A stretch of DNA of 64,000 nucleotides from CALMEC01 sp964628685 (GTDB taxonomy: Bacteria > Actinomycetota > Thermoleophilia > Miltoncostaeales > Miltoncostaeaceae), in contig CAZVNM010000002.1 in NCBI GenBank assembly GCA_964628685.1, positions 186,001 to 250,000 of the forward strand, read 5' to 3'. A program made the position numbers and the translations under genes. A model generated the notes under the pieces. It worked only from the letters and a program-made list of their open reading frames with translations, was not told where the DNA came from and did not search any database. Shown here piece by piece: positions 26,760-36,438 of this stretch; position 1 is the first letter of the stretch, and each line of letters begins with the position of its first letter.

Positions 26760-29693
26760 GTGAAGCGTCTCTCCGGACGGTTGTCCATGCGCGCCCAGTT
26801 GGCGCTGGTGGCCGTGATCCCGCTCGTCGGCCTGGCCGCCTTCGCGATCCTCTGGGCGGGGGGACGACGTGACGTGGTGCGCGATGCCGAGCTTCGCCGC
26901 CACCAGCTGGACGGCGTCATCGCGACCACGCGCATGTACCGGATCGTCCGGGAGATGTCCATGACCACCGGCCTGGTGCTGGCCGCGGGCGGTCTGGAGG
27001 AGCTCGGCGACATCGCCAGAATGCCGCGCGGCGCGACCCTCGCGGGTGACGAACAGCTCCGCGACGCGGTGGCGGAGGCACGTCGCCTGTTGCCGGCGCT
27101 GGACGCCGCGACCCGCGCAGAGCTGGCCACAACCGTCTCCCACGTCGACCGCCTGCGCAGTGGCTACTCGGTCGACGGGACCCCGGAGGGGGATGCGGAC
27201 GCCCGTCCGCTCTTCAACCGCGCGACCGCCGGTGAGCTGCGCGCGACCATGGATGCGCTCCGCACGAGCGTCTACGACATGCGCACGCGTATGAACCCCG
27301 TGCGCGGCGCCCCCGATGCGGCCACCCTCATGGACCTCACCGAGCTCGCGCAGGCGTACGTCTTCGAGAGCGCGGTGGCCATCGCCAACATCCTGCGACC
27401 CCGATGGCTCTCGACGGCGTCGATGGACGATGCGGTGCGCGAGCGCCGCATCCTGGAGCGGGCGGCCGCCCTGCGTCTGGCCCCGTCCGACCGCGACCGG
27501 CTCCTGCACTGGCCACAGCGCGAGGCGTGGGCGCGGTTCCGTGACGACGCGATGGCGGGGCGCTCGCCCAACACTCTGCGCGGGATCAACATGATCTACG
27601 CGCGGAGCGGGGCGATCAACGCCCTGCAGACCAGGATCGCCACCGAGGCGCAGGCGCGTGCCGCCGACGAGGCCCGCAGCGCCGGTCGCGCCTTCCGGCT
27701 GGCGCTGGGCGTCGCCCTCGGGCTGGGCGTCATCACGCTGGCCATCGCGTTCGTCGTCCTGCGCCACACGACCGCGCACCTGCGACGTCTGGCGGCGCAG
27801 GCGCGCAGCATCGGCGCCGGCGACCTGGACATCGAACCGATGGAGGTCCGCGGATCCGACGAGTTCGCGGTCCTCGCGGGCGCCTTCAACGAGATGACCG
27901 GGACGCTGAGCGCGCTCCAGTCACGGGTGGACGCCATGGCGGACGGTCGCGACGACTCGCATCGCCACGTCGTGCCGGGCCACATCGGGACCTCCCTCGA
28001 GCGGTCCGTCGCCAGGCTCGCCGAGACGACCGAGGCCCTTCGGATGAGCGAGCAGGTGGCCCGCCTGACCGTCGACACCACCGTCGAGGCCATCTGGACG
28101 ACCGACGCCGCCGGGCGCATCGTCGCCGCCAACGCCGCCGCCTGCGAGCTGGTCGGGCGCGGGGTCGCGGGCCAGGTGGGCCTGTCGTTGGCCGATGTCG
28201 TGGCCTGGGAGCGGCTGCGCCTCGATCGCGGCGCGATGCCCGCGGAGGTGACCGACCTCGTCGACGAGCTCCACCTGCCGGCGGGTGATCGCATCGATGC
28301 GCTCGTGACGGTGCGGGCCGTGCAGGCCCCGGACGGCTCGTCCCGGGCGATGGTCTTCGTGCGCGACATCACCGAGCGGCGGGACCTCGAGGAACGGCTC
28401 GCCTGGGAGGCGACGCACGACATGCTGACCGGCCTGCCCAACCGGGGTGGGCTCCACCAGGAGCTCGACGAGATCGCCCGTCGCCGGCCGGGCGCCGTCA
28501 CCCTGCTGTTCATCGACCTGGACCGGTTCAAGCGGATCAACGACGCGCTGGGGCACGAGTACGGTGACGAGCTCCTGCGACAGGTCGCCGTCCGGCTGCG
28601 GGACTGCGTGAGAGACGACGACCTGCTCGCACGACTGGGCGGTGACGAGTTCGTCCTGGTGCGAAGCGGCGACGGGCAGGGCACCGGCGAGATCGACGCG
28701 GTCGCCGGCGACATCATCGCGGCGATGGAGGAACCCTTCGATCTGCGCGGGACCGCGGCACACATCTCGGCGAGCATCGGCATCGTCGTCGAGCCCGTCG
28801 CGACCGGCGCCGCCGAGATGATCCGGCGCGCCGACATCGCGATGTACTCGGCCAAGCAGAACGGTCGCGGGCGCATCGCGCGGTTCGACGCCTCGTTGCA
28901 TCGCGCCGTGACCGACCGCCTGCAGCTCGAGGAGGAGTTGCACATCGCCATCGCCGGTCACGGGCTCCACGCGGTGTTCCAGCCGGTCGTCGCCGCCGGC
29001 GATCGCCGCCTGCGGTCGATCGAGCTGCTGGCGCGATGGACCGATGCGGACGGCGTCGTCGTTCCCCCGAGCACCTTCGTCCCCCTGGCGGAGGACACCG
29101 GCCAGATCATCGCCATCGGACGCTGGGCGCTGGGCGCGGCCGCACGGACGGCCGCGACGCTCACGGCGGCGGTCCCGGGATTCGCGGCACCGATCGCCGT
29201 CAACGTGTCCGGCCTCCACCTCATGGACGGCGACGTCGTCGGCGACGTTCGCGCGGCCTGCGACGCGGCGGGCGTCCCGGCCTCGGCCATCGGCATCGAG
29301 CTCACGGAGACCTTCCTCGTCGACGGCGACGCGGCCGAGGTCGAGGACGCGCTGCGCGAGCTGCGCCAGATGGGTGTGCAGGTCTCGATCGACGACTTCG
29401 GGACCGGCTACGCGTCACTCACCTACCTCGAACGCATCCCCGCCCACATCGTCAAGATCGACGGCTCCTACATCACGCCGGTGGGCGCCGACCCGGACCG
29501 GACGCTCCTCGTGCGGTTGATCTGCGACCTGACACATGCGCTGGGCATGCAGGTCGTGGCCGAGCGCGTGGAGACCGCCGTCCAGATCCACGCGCTCGAC
29601 GAGCTGGGCTGCGACATGGTGCAGGGACACCTCATCGCGGCCCCGATGGACGAGGCCGCGCTCGTCAGTTGGGTCCGCGACGCCCCGCGCTGA
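26760..29693 (+). CDS. Membrane c-di-GMP enzyme: NIT-HAMP-PAS-GGDEF-EAL
   Basis: This 977-residue two-helix sensor has a first membrane helix near residues 10-30. A periplasmic helical domain resembling nitrate/nitrite-sensing NIT follows (LDGVIATTRMYRIVREMSMT). Then come a second helix near 320-340, a HAMP segment, PAS (about 440-535), GGDEF and EAL. The cyclase motif is intact as GGDEF near residue 627, with the inhibitory RxxD site (RDDD) five residues before it. The phosphodiesterase signature reads ELL instead of EAL near 755, but the catalytic Glu, NVSG, IELTET, DDFGTG, VKID and AERVE elements are kept. Both activities are plausible. A GTG start with GATGCT 6 nt upstream suggests a leaderless mRNA. 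Confidence 0.93.
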   Translation: MKRLSGRLSMRAQLALVAVIPLVGLAAFAILWAGGRRDVVRDAELRRHQLDGVIATTRMYRIVREMSMTTGLVLAAGGLEELGDIARMPRGATLAGDEQLRDAVAEARRLLPALDAATRAELATTVSHVDRLRSGYSVDGTPEGDADARPLFNRATAGELRATMDALRTSVYDMRTRMNPVRGAPDAATLMDLTELAQAYVFESAVAIANILRPRWLSTASMDDAVRERRILERAAALRLAPSDRDRLLHWPQREAWARFRDDAMAGRSPNTLRGINMIYARSGAINALQTRIATEAQARAADEARSAGRAFRLALGVALGLGVITLAIAFVVLRHTTAHLRRLAAQARSIGAGDLDIEPMEVRGSDEFAVLAGAFNEMTGTLSALQSRVDAMADGRDDSHRHVVPGHIGTSLERSVARLAETTEALRMSEQVARLTVDTTVEAIWTTDAAGRIVAANAAACELVGRGVAGQVGLSLADVVAWERLRLDRGAMPAEVTDLVDELHLPAGDRIDALVTVRAVQAPDGSSRAMVFVRDITERRDLEERLAWEATHDMLTGLPNRGGLHQELDEIARRRPGAVTLLFIDLDRFKRINDALGHEYGDELLRQVAVRLRDCVRDDDLLARLGGDEFVLVRSGDGQGTGEIDAVAGDIIAAMEEPFDLRGTAAHISASIGIVVEPVATGAAEMIRRADIAMYSAKQNGRGRIARFDASLHRAVTDRLQLEEELHIAIAGHGLHAVFQPVVAAGDRRLRSIELLARWTDADGVVVPPSTFVPLAEDTGQIIAIGRWALGAAARTAATLTAAVPGFAAPIAVNVSGLHLMDGDVVGDVRAACDAAGVPASAIGIELTETFLVDGDAAEVEDALRELRQMGVQVSIDDFGTGYASLTYLERIPAHIVKIDGSYITPVGADPDRTLLVRLICDLTHALGMQVVAERVETAVQIHALDELGCDMVQGHLIAAPMDEAALVSWVRDAPR

Positions 29694-29720
29694 CCGGGGC
29701 GCATCGAACCGGTGGCCGCC

Positions 29721-31508
29721 TCAGCGGCGCACGGCCTTCGCCCGCGGCGTGGCGGGCGCCTTCGGCGGCTTGGTGACCCGGAACCGCGCGGAGAGCTCGT
29801 TCTTCACGCCGTAGTTCGTCCGGACGCCGACCGTGACGGTGTACACGCCGGGGGCCAGTCGCTTGCGGTGTCGCAGCATGTCGTAGGTGAGCGTGCGCGG
29901 ACCGCGCTTGAGCAGACGGTTTCGCGTGACGAGCTTGACGCTCCGTCCTTGGGTGTCGCGCACGACGGCCGTCACCCGGGCGTTGGACTGCAGCCGGAAG
30001 CCGATATTGAGCGTGCGCTTGGCGGTGGGACCGACCTTGCGCAGTCGCAGGTGGCCGAGCGTCGGGTCGATCACGAGCGGACGGACGTGCTCGGTGGGCG
30101 TCGATCCGTCGGTGGGACGAAGCTGCGCGACGAGCGTGTACCTGCCGGCGGGCACCTTCAGCCGGTGACTCAGGGTGATGATGCGGCCGGCCGGCCCGAG
30201 CGGTCCGCGGTAGACCAGGCGCACCGCCTTGCCGGACGCGTTTCGCAGGATGATGTTGGCCGCTCCCTCCTTGGCGGAGCGTGCCGCGACACGGGTGAAG
30301 TCGTCCACACGGTCGCCGTTGGGTGAGATGAACGCCGCCGGTTCGGTCAGCTGGACGCCCCCGTAGGACACAATGAGCCCGTTGGCCACGGCTCGTTCGC
30401 CGTTGCCCACGCGGTTGACGAGCCTCTCGCGGATCGCCATGCCCGACGAGCCGCCGCTGTCCATCGCGATCGCCGTCTGTGCGCCCAGGGATGCCATGAG
30501 GTTGGCCTGCTCATTGGCGGTCATGCCGACGCTGCCCTCGAGGGGACCCTCGGTGACCACCATGAGCAGCTGCCCCTGCGCGGTCTGGCCGATGGCGGTG
30601 CGGGCCGAGCGGCCGGCGACCTGGCCCGAGGTGAAGCCGGTGGCGTCGCCGTTCATGACCGCCTGTCCGTTCTGCACCAGGACCGGGCCCCCGCCCATGG
30701 CGGCGACCACGTCACCGGGGAGGTTGGTGAGCACCGGGTTGAGCGTGATCCGGCGGCCGGGTGTGAGCGCACCGATGCGGGCGGCCGGGTTCGTGCCGAC
30801 ACCGGTGAGCGCCACCATCCTGGGTGCCACGCCGGATCCGCCGCCGCTTCGCACGCTGTGCACCGTTCCGGCGATGGGCCGGTTGGGCACGATCACGCCG
30901 GGCGCGTCGAGGGTGATGAGCGCCTCGACGCGGTCGGCGCTGCGCGGGGTGAGGTCGCCGAACGAGGACGTGTAGAGGATCGTGCGGTCCGACGACGGTC
31001 GTTCCGCCGGACGGTTGGCCGCCACGAACCCGCCCTGCCGGACCAGCGGGTCGGCCGGTGTCGGATCGGCCTGCCAGGTGCCCTGCACCGCCGACTGGAG
31101 GGCCATGAGCGCGCCGGTCGAGGTCAGCACCATCGCCGACCGCGTGGCCTCCGGCTCGTTCACGAACTGTCCGTCCTGCACGAAGAGCCCGCTGGGAAAG
31201 CCGCTGTCCCAGTTGAAGAAGTCGCCGTTCACGCCGGCCACCGCGCCGCTTCCCAGACGCTGGCGCATCATGGTGGTGAGGAGCCCGCGTCGCGCGGTGG
31301 TGCCGTTGAAGGGCACGGGCCTGAACGAGATGAGGGGGCTCGGGTCGACGCGGGTCACGTGCGTCACCTGACCGCCACCCGCCACGCGCTCGTAGGTCAC
31401 CCCGGGCACGACGTCGGTCGGCTGGGCGGACGCCTGCGACGCGATCGCGGCGGCCGCGGTGCCGGCGGCGATGAGGGTGAGACGACGGGTGAGACGGCGT
31501 GCCTGCAC
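29721..31508 (-). CDS. Secreted phosphodiester glycosidase family protein
   Basis: The 595-residue exported protein has a signal peptide (RRLTRRLTLIAAG ... IASQASA). It contains an NAGPA/phosphodiester glycosidase domain with VAGVNGDFFNWDSG near residue 85, ARTAIGQTAQGQLLMVVTEG and the terminal IAMDSGGSSGMAIR. The C-terminal ~230 residues look like Ig/FlgD-type beta domains (FISPNGDRVDDFTRV ... VTVGVRTNYG). Members of this family cleave sugar-phosphate diester bonds, often in cell-wall polymers, so a role at the envelope is likely. The GTG at 31508 gives a clean signal peptide; an upstream in-frame TTG is less likely. It converges with the c-di-GMP enzyme gene, 27 bp apart. Confidence 0.88.
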   Translation of the reverse strand: MQARRLTRRLTLIAAGTAAAAIASQASAQPTDVVPGVTYERVAGGGQVTHVTRVDPSPLISFRPVPFNGTTARRGLLTTMMRQRLGSGAVAGVNGDFFNWDSGFPSGLFVQDGQFVNEPEATRSAMVLTSTGALMALQSAVQGTWQADPTPADPLVRQGGFVAANRPAERPSSDRTILYTSSFGDLTPRSADRVEALITLDAPGVIVPNRPIAGTVHSVRSGGGSGVAPRMVALTGVGTNPAARIGALTPGRRITLNPVLTNLPGDVVAAMGGGPVLVQNGQAVMNGDATGFTSGQVAGRSARTAIGQTAQGQLLMVVTEGPLEGSVGMTANEQANLMASLGAQTAIAMDSGGSSGMAIRERLVNRVGNGERAVANGLIVSYGGVQLTEPAAFISPNGDRVDDFTRVAARSAKEGAANIILRNASGKAVRLVYRGPLGPAGRIITLSHRLKVPAGRYTLVAQLRPTDGSTPTEHVRPLVIDPTLGHLRLRKVGPTAKRTLNIGFRLQSNARVTAVVRDTQGRSVKLVTRNRLLKRGPRTLTYDMLRHRKRLAPGVYTVTVGVRTNYGVKNELSARFRVTKPPKAPATPRAKAVRR

Positions 31509-31752
31509 GAAAGACCTCGCTGGGGACGACTGCGGGAGAGGGCCCATCGCATCGGCGGTGGGCCATGAGGACCGGGCTACCCGATCAAACGCCGAAGTCC
31601 TGCACAAGCCCCGCTGTTCGCCGTTGACCGCCGGTAATGATTCGATGAGCAGGGATTTCGCGCGATGTGTGCACCGAGCGAGGTGTGGACGGACAGCGCC
31701 GAAAACGCCGTTGATACAGTGATGAGCCGTTCACGATCCGACCAGGAGCCCC

Positions 31753-32865
31753 GTGTTGAGCGTTCCGCTGATGGACATCCAGGCCCAGTACCAGCCGCAT
31801 CGCGCCGCGATCGACGCGGCCATCGCCACGGTGCTCGACACCGGCAGGTTCATCCTGGGACCCGAGGTGGCGGGACTCGAGGCCGACATCTCCGCCCGCC
31901 TGCAGGGACGTCCGTGCATCGGTGTCGCCAACGGCACGGACGCGCTCGTCATCGCGCTCCAGGCGCTCGACATCGGCCCGGGCGACGAGGTGATCACCAC
32001 GCCGTACACGTTCTATGCGACGGCGGAGGCCATCGCGCGCATCGGCGCGACCCCGGTGTTCGTCGACATCGACCCGCTCACCGCGACGATCGATCCCGAC
32101 GCCATCGAGGCGGCCATCACCGACCGCACGAAGGGCGTCATCCCGGTGGACATCTTCGGCCACCCGGCGGACATGACCCCCATCCTCACCACCGCGGCGG
32201 AGTACGGCCTGGCGGTCATCGAGGACGCGGCGCAGTCGTTCGGGGCCTCCGACGGCGAATGGCCGGTTGGCACCGTGGCCGACGCGGTCACCTTCAGCTT
32301 CTTCCCCACCAAGAACTTCCCGGGCATCGGCGACGGCGGCATGGTCGTCGCGCGGGACGAGGCGCTGGGCGAGCGCATCCGCCGGCTGCGGTTCCACGGT
32401 TCGAAGGACAAGGTCGTCTTCGACGAGGTGGGCTACAACTCGCGTCTGGACGAGATCCAGGCGACCGTCATCCGCATCTTCCTGCCCCAGTTGGACGGCT
32501 GGAACGACGGGCGTCGCCGGGCCGCCGACCGCTACCGCAGCGCGGGCCTGGGTGAGCTCATGACCCTGCCGCACGAGCGGGAGGGGGCCAATCACGTCTA
32601 CCACCTGTTCGTCGCCCGCCACGAGAAGCGCGACCAGATCCGCGAGCGCCTGAACGCCGCCGGCATCGGCGCCGCCGTCTACTACGGCATTCCGATGCAC
32701 CTGCAGCCGGTCTTCAAGCACCTGGGCTACACCGAGGGGAGCCTGCCGGTGGCCGAGGAGCACGCCCGCACCGGTCTGGCCCTGCCGATGCACCCGCACC
32801 TCACCGACGAGCAGGTCGACCGGGTCGTCGCCGCGGTGCGCGACGCGGTCGACGAGATCGGCTGA
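31753..32865 (+). CDS. DegT/DnrJ/EryC1/StrS sugar aminotransferase
   Basis: This 370-residue PLP enzyme aminates keto-sugar nucleotides. It opens VPLMDIQAQYQPHR, has GTDALVIALQAL, DIFGHPADM and IEDAAQSFGA, and the PLP lysine is in FFPTKNFPGIGDGG (K187). The C-terminal part has LPMHPHLTDEQVDRV. A GTG start at 31753 follows ACCAGGAG. It is the first gene of a surface-sugar group with the DUF354 protein and the CapD-like dehydratase, which together suggest synthesis of an amino-sugar glycan such as a bacillosamine-like unit. Confidence 0.93.
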   Translation: MLSVPLMDIQAQYQPHRAAIDAAIATVLDTGRFILGPEVAGLEADISARLQGRPCIGVANGTDALVIALQALDIGPGDEVITTPYTFYATAEAIARIGATPVFVDIDPLTATIDPDAIEAAITDRTKGVIPVDIFGHPADMTPILTTAAEYGLAVIEDAAQSFGASDGEWPVGTVADAVTFSFFPTKNFPGIGDGGMVVARDEALGERIRRLRFHGSKDKVVFDEVGYNSRLDEIQATVIRIFLPQLDGWNDGRRRAADRYRSAGLGELMTLPHEREGANHVYHLFVARHEKRDQIRERLNAAGIGAAVYYGIPMHLQPVFKHLGYTEGSLPVAEEHARTGLALPMHPHLTDEQVDRVVAAVRDAVDEIG

Positions 32866-32877
32866 CGCCCGCGCCCG

Positions 32878-33879
32878 ATGCGCATCTGGATCGACGTCAC
32901 CAACTCACCCCATGTGGTGATCTTCCGGCCGCTCATCGCGCGGCTGGAGGCACGGGGACACGAGGTGACCGTCACCTCCCGCGAGTTCGCCCAGACGACC
33001 GGCCTGCTGGATCGCTTCGGGATGCCGCATCGCGTGGTGGGCGCCCACGGCGGCGGGGGCCTGCGGGGTAAGGCCGCGGCCGCCCTCGGGCGCACCCGTG
33101 AGCTCACGCGGTTCGCCCGCCGCGAGCGCTTCGATCTGGCCGTGGCGCACGGCTCGACCGACCAACCGGTCGCCGCACGGCTTGCGGGCACGGCGCAGGT
33201 CACGATGTTCGACTACGAGTTCGCCACCGTCATGCACCACTGGAACGGTCGCTGGGCGCGGCGGGTGCTGGTGCCCGACGCCATCCCCGAGTCGGCCCTG
33301 ACGCGATTCGGCATGCGGCCGCCCAAGCTCGTGCGCTACCCGGGGCTCAAGGAGGAGTACTACCTCGCGGACCATGTTCCCGACCCGACGGTCGCCGACG
33401 AGCTGGGCCTGCGCCCGGATGCCGTCATCGCGGTGCTGCGACCCGCGCCGGAGGTGACGCTCTATCACCGCGGACGCTCCACGGAGCTCTTCTCGTCGGT
33501 GCTGGCACGCATGTCTCAGTCTCAAGTCGAGGATCAGGTCGTGGTGCTGCCGCGCACCGACGAGCAGCGGAAGTCCCTGCAGGGGACGGAGTTCATCGTC
33601 CCGGAGCGCCCGGTGGACGGCCCCACGCTCATCGGCCTCGCCGACCTGGTGGTGAGCGCCGGCGGAACGATGAACCGGGAGGCCGTCGCGCTCGGCGTGC
33701 CCGCCTACACGCCGTTCGCCGGGACCCTCGGCGCGGTGGACCGCCGCCTGATCGAGGAGGGGCGTCTCGTCCGCGTCGAGTCGGCCGACCAGGTGCGCCT
33801 CGCGAAGCGGGACCGCTCGGCGACACCGCCGCTGCGCGACCCGGACGTCCTGATCGACGCGATCCTGGACGCCGCCTGA
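32878..33879 (+). CDS. DUF354 protein, glycosyltransferase-like
   Basis: The 333-residue protein has a two-lobed GT-B-like fold. It starts MRIWIDVTNSPHVVIFRPLI, typical of DUF354, followed by HEVTVTSREFAQT, FDLAVAHGSTDQPVAA and MFDYEFATVMHH. The C-terminal lobe has ADLVVSAGGTMNREAVALGVPAY. It lies 12 nt downstream of the aminotransferase gene and is probably cotranscribed. DUF354 genes often accompany polysaccharide loci, but the activity is unproven. Confidence 0.9.
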   Translation: MRIWIDVTNSPHVVIFRPLIARLEARGHEVTVTSREFAQTTGLLDRFGMPHRVVGAHGGGGLRGKAAAALGRTRELTRFARRERFDLAVAHGSTDQPVAARLAGTAQVTMFDYEFATVMHHWNGRWARRVLVPDAIPESALTRFGMRPPKLVRYPGLKEEYYLADHVPDPTVADELGLRPDAVIAVLRPAPEVTLYHRGRSTELFSSVLARMSQSQVEDQVVVLPRTDEQRKSLQGTEFIVPERPVDGPTLIGLADLVVSAGGTMNREAVALGVPAYTPFAGTLGAVDRRLIEEGRLVRVESADQVRLAKRDRSATPPLRDPDVLIDAILDAA

Positions 33880-34027
33880 GTCCGTTCCGGGCGTCGTCCG
33901 GTGCCGCGATCCGTCCCGCCCCGCCGCGTCATCGTGCGCGCCGCGGGTCCCGGCGGCCCGTCCCGCGCGGCCCGGTCATGCCCGCGTCCGTCGTGCGCCC
34001 CCGCACACACAGGATAAACTCGCCCGC

Positions 34028-35956
34028 GTGAGACTCCTGCCGAGAACCCGCGGCTGGCGTCGCCACCTCCACCGGGTGATCCAGGTCGGTGTGGACGCGA
34101 TGCTCGTTCTGCTGGCCTGGTGGCTCGCGTTCGCATTCCGCTTCGACGGCGGCCTGCAGGGCGTGTACCGGGAACTGTTCGTCGCCACCCTGGGCGTCGT
34201 GATCGCGATCAAGATCGTCGTGTTCGTCGCCGCGCGCTTCTACACCAAGTGGTGGCGCTTCACGAGCGTGCGCGACCTGCAGGCGATCGTGGCCGCGGTC
34301 ATCCTCTCCAGCATCCTCGTGGTGGCGGTGCTCTCGTTCTGGCAGCCCGTCGAACGTCAGAGCGGTCGCAACGTCCCGGTGCCCCGCGGGGTGCTGGTGC
34401 TGGACTTCTTCATGACCCTCACGCTGATCGGCGGGGCGCGCTTCGTCGTGCGCAGCCTGGTGGAGCGGCCCAACCGCGGCGAGCTCGTCGCACGTGAGGG
34501 CCGCGAGGTCCTCATCTGCGGGGGCGGCAACGCCGGCAACACGATGCTGCGCGAGATGCAGAAGAACCGCGCACTCGGCTACATCCCCGTCGGCATCGTC
34601 GACGACGACGACCGCAAGCAGAACCTGCGCATCCAGGGGGTGCGGGTGCTCGGCCGGCGGGCGGACCTTCCGCAGATCCTGCGTGACATCAAGGTCGACG
34701 AGGTCATCATCGCCATGCCGTCGGCCAAGGGCTCGGTGCGACGCGAGATCACCGAGGCGTGTCGCGCGGCCGGTGTGCCGTGCAAGACGCTCCCCGGTCT
34801 GCCCGAGCTCATCTCGGGTGAGGTCACGGTGCGCATGCTGCGCGAGGTCAGCGTGGAGGACCTCCTGGGACGCGCGCCGGTGCGGATCGAGTTCGAGAAG
34901 GTGTCCCGCTACCTCAACGGCAAGCCGGTCCTCGTGACCGGTGCGGGCGGCTCGATCGGGTCCGAGCTCTGCCGCCAGGTGCTGCGCGCCGGCCCGTCGA
35001 AGCTCGTCATGGTGGACCACGCCGAGAACAACCTCTTCGAGATCGACCGGCAGGTGGCGGGGCGCGGTCGCACCATCCCGGTCATCGCGGACTGTCGCGA
35101 CGAGACCGTGATGGAGCGCATCTTCGCCGAGCACCGGCCGGAGGTGGTCTTCCACGCCGCCGCCTACAAGCACGTTCCGATGATGGAGCTGAACCCGCTC
35201 CAGGCGATCGACAACAACGCCCTGGCCACGTCGCTTCTCGCCCAGCTGGCCGACCGCTACGACGTGAAGCGCTTCTGCCTCATCTCGACCGACAAGGCCG
35301 TCGAGCCGAAGACGGTGATGGGCGCCACCAAGGCCCTGGGCGAGCGCATCGTCGAGTCGCGCGGGGCCGGATCGCACACCAAGTTCGCCGCCGTCCGCTT
35401 CGGCAACGTGCTGGGAAGCTCCGGCTCGGTTGTCCCCATCTTCCGCCAGCAGATCGCGGCCGGCGGGCCGGTCACCGTGACCGACCGTCAGATGACCCGG
35501 TACTTCATGACGATCCCCGAGGCGGTGCAGCTGGTCATCGAGGCCACCGGCATCGCCGACGGTGGCGACATCTTCGTCCTGGACATGGGCGAGCCGGTGC
35601 GGATCATGGACCTGGCCGAGAACATGATCCGCCTGTCCGGGCAGGAGCCCGGGCGCGACATCGCCATCCAGGTCGTGGGCATCCGTCCCGGCGAGAAGCT
35701 CCACGAGGAGCTCTTCAACCTGGACGAAACGGTGCAGACCACCCGCTTCGGCAGGCTCCACCGTGCCACCCGCCGGCCGCTCGATCCGGAGCACCTGCAC
35801 CGGGGCATCGACGAGCTGGCCGACCTCGTGGCGCAGGGCGACAGGAAGGCCGCCGCGGTCACCCTCTGGCGGACGCTCGGCGTGGGCAGGGAAGCGACCG
35901 GCGGGGACGAACACCCGAGTACCATCGGCACCGAGGACAGGGACGACATCGGATGA
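34028..35956 (+). CDS. CapD/PglF-like membrane nucleotide-sugar 4,6-dehydratase
   Basis: This 642-residue protein has four N-terminal membrane helices (about 15-125), a first nucleotide-binding region with EVLICGGGNAGNTMLREM, and a catalytic SDR domain from about residue 300 (VLVTGAGGSIGSELCRQVL). STDKAVEPKTVMGATKALGE shows the M-x3-K version of the usual Y-x3-K motif, as in UDP-GlcNAc 4,6-dehydratases such as PglF. The C-terminus carries IRPGEKLHEELF. With the aminotransferase at 31753 it would supply a 4-amino sugar. TAAACT (34015-34020) ends 7 nt before the GTG, so it is probably leaderless and has its own promoter. Confidence 0.93.
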   Translation: MRLLPRTRGWRRHLHRVIQVGVDAMLVLLAWWLAFAFRFDGGLQGVYRELFVATLGVVIAIKIVVFVAARFYTKWWRFTSVRDLQAIVAAVILSSILVVAVLSFWQPVERQSGRNVPVPRGVLVLDFFMTLTLIGGARFVVRSLVERPNRGELVAREGREVLICGGGNAGNTMLREMQKNRALGYIPVGIVDDDDRKQNLRIQGVRVLGRRADLPQILRDIKVDEVIIAMPSAKGSVRREITEACRAAGVPCKTLPGLPELISGEVTVRMLREVSVEDLLGRAPVRIEFEKVSRYLNGKPVLVTGAGGSIGSELCRQVLRAGPSKLVMVDHAENNLFEIDRQVAGRGRTIPVIADCRDETVMERIFAEHRPEVVFHAAAYKHVPMMELNPLQAIDNNALATSLLAQLADRYDVKRFCLISTDKAVEPKTVMGATKALGERIVESRGAGSHTKFAAVRFGNVLGSSGSVVPIFRQQIAAGGPVTVTDRQMTRYFMTIPEAVQLVIEATGIADGGDIFVLDMGEPVRIMDLAENMIRLSGQEPGRDIAIQVVGIRPGEKLHEELFNLDETVQTTRFGRLHRATRRPLDPEHLHRGIDELADLVAQGDRKAAAVTLWRTLGVGREATGGDEHPSTIGTEDRDDIG

Positions 35957-36150
35957 GCACCGCGATCGTGATCGACACACAGGCAGAGATCCGCGACACG
36001 CTGGTGCCGGCGCGTACCGATGGGCTGCTCGGCCACATCACCCGTGACTGTGACGACCACGGTGGCGAGTGCCACTGCGTGGGGCACATCGACGAGGGCG
36101 CCCTCGTCTTCTGGTGCGAGCGCGGCGAGCACCTCGTCACGTTCCGCTAG
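35953..36150 (+). CDS. Small Cys/His protein
   Basis: The 65-residue product contains HITRDCDDHGGECHCVGHIDEG and FWCERGEHLVTF, with four Cys and five His in the C-terminal two-thirds, suggesting a small metal-binding fold. Its ATG overlaps the stop of the dehydratase gene as ATGA, so it is translationally coupled. No family recognised. Composition and coupling argue that it is real. Confidence 0.6.
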   Translation: MSTAIVIDTQAEIRDTLVPARTDGLLGHITRDCDDHGGECHCVGHIDEGALVFWCERGEHLVTFR

Positions 36151-36438
36151 TCCCGCGCCGAGCCGCCACGGGGAGTGATCCCGGCTGATGCGGTCGGCCA
36201 TCGCACCCGGCCATCGCACCCGGCTGACGCGCCCGGCGGACGTCGCCGTTCCCCACGCCCGACTCCCGCGATGACCGATGCCCGATCCGCGCGAGGGGTC
36301 GTTTGCGATCCGCGTGGCGTCGGCCGCGCTCGCCGCGTGTGATGGCACCGGGGGCACCGCACCGGGGTCCCGGGCGTCCGCCACGGGGTGCCGCCGCGGC
36401 GTGACCCGTCCAGGCTGGGCCCGGGCGGGTCCGGTGGG
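36151..36438. other. Intergenic region with a short tandem duplication
   Basis: The only structure I see is a 13-bp unit, GGCCATCGCACCC, present twice in tandem (36196-36208 and 36209-36221). No convincing gene lies here. Confidence 0.4.

Noticed and set aside
33929..35980. 683-codon minus-strand ORF opposite the CapD-like gene
   Set aside because: Antisense shadow with His/Asp/Arg-rich low-quality protein; the plus-strand gene has clear motifs.
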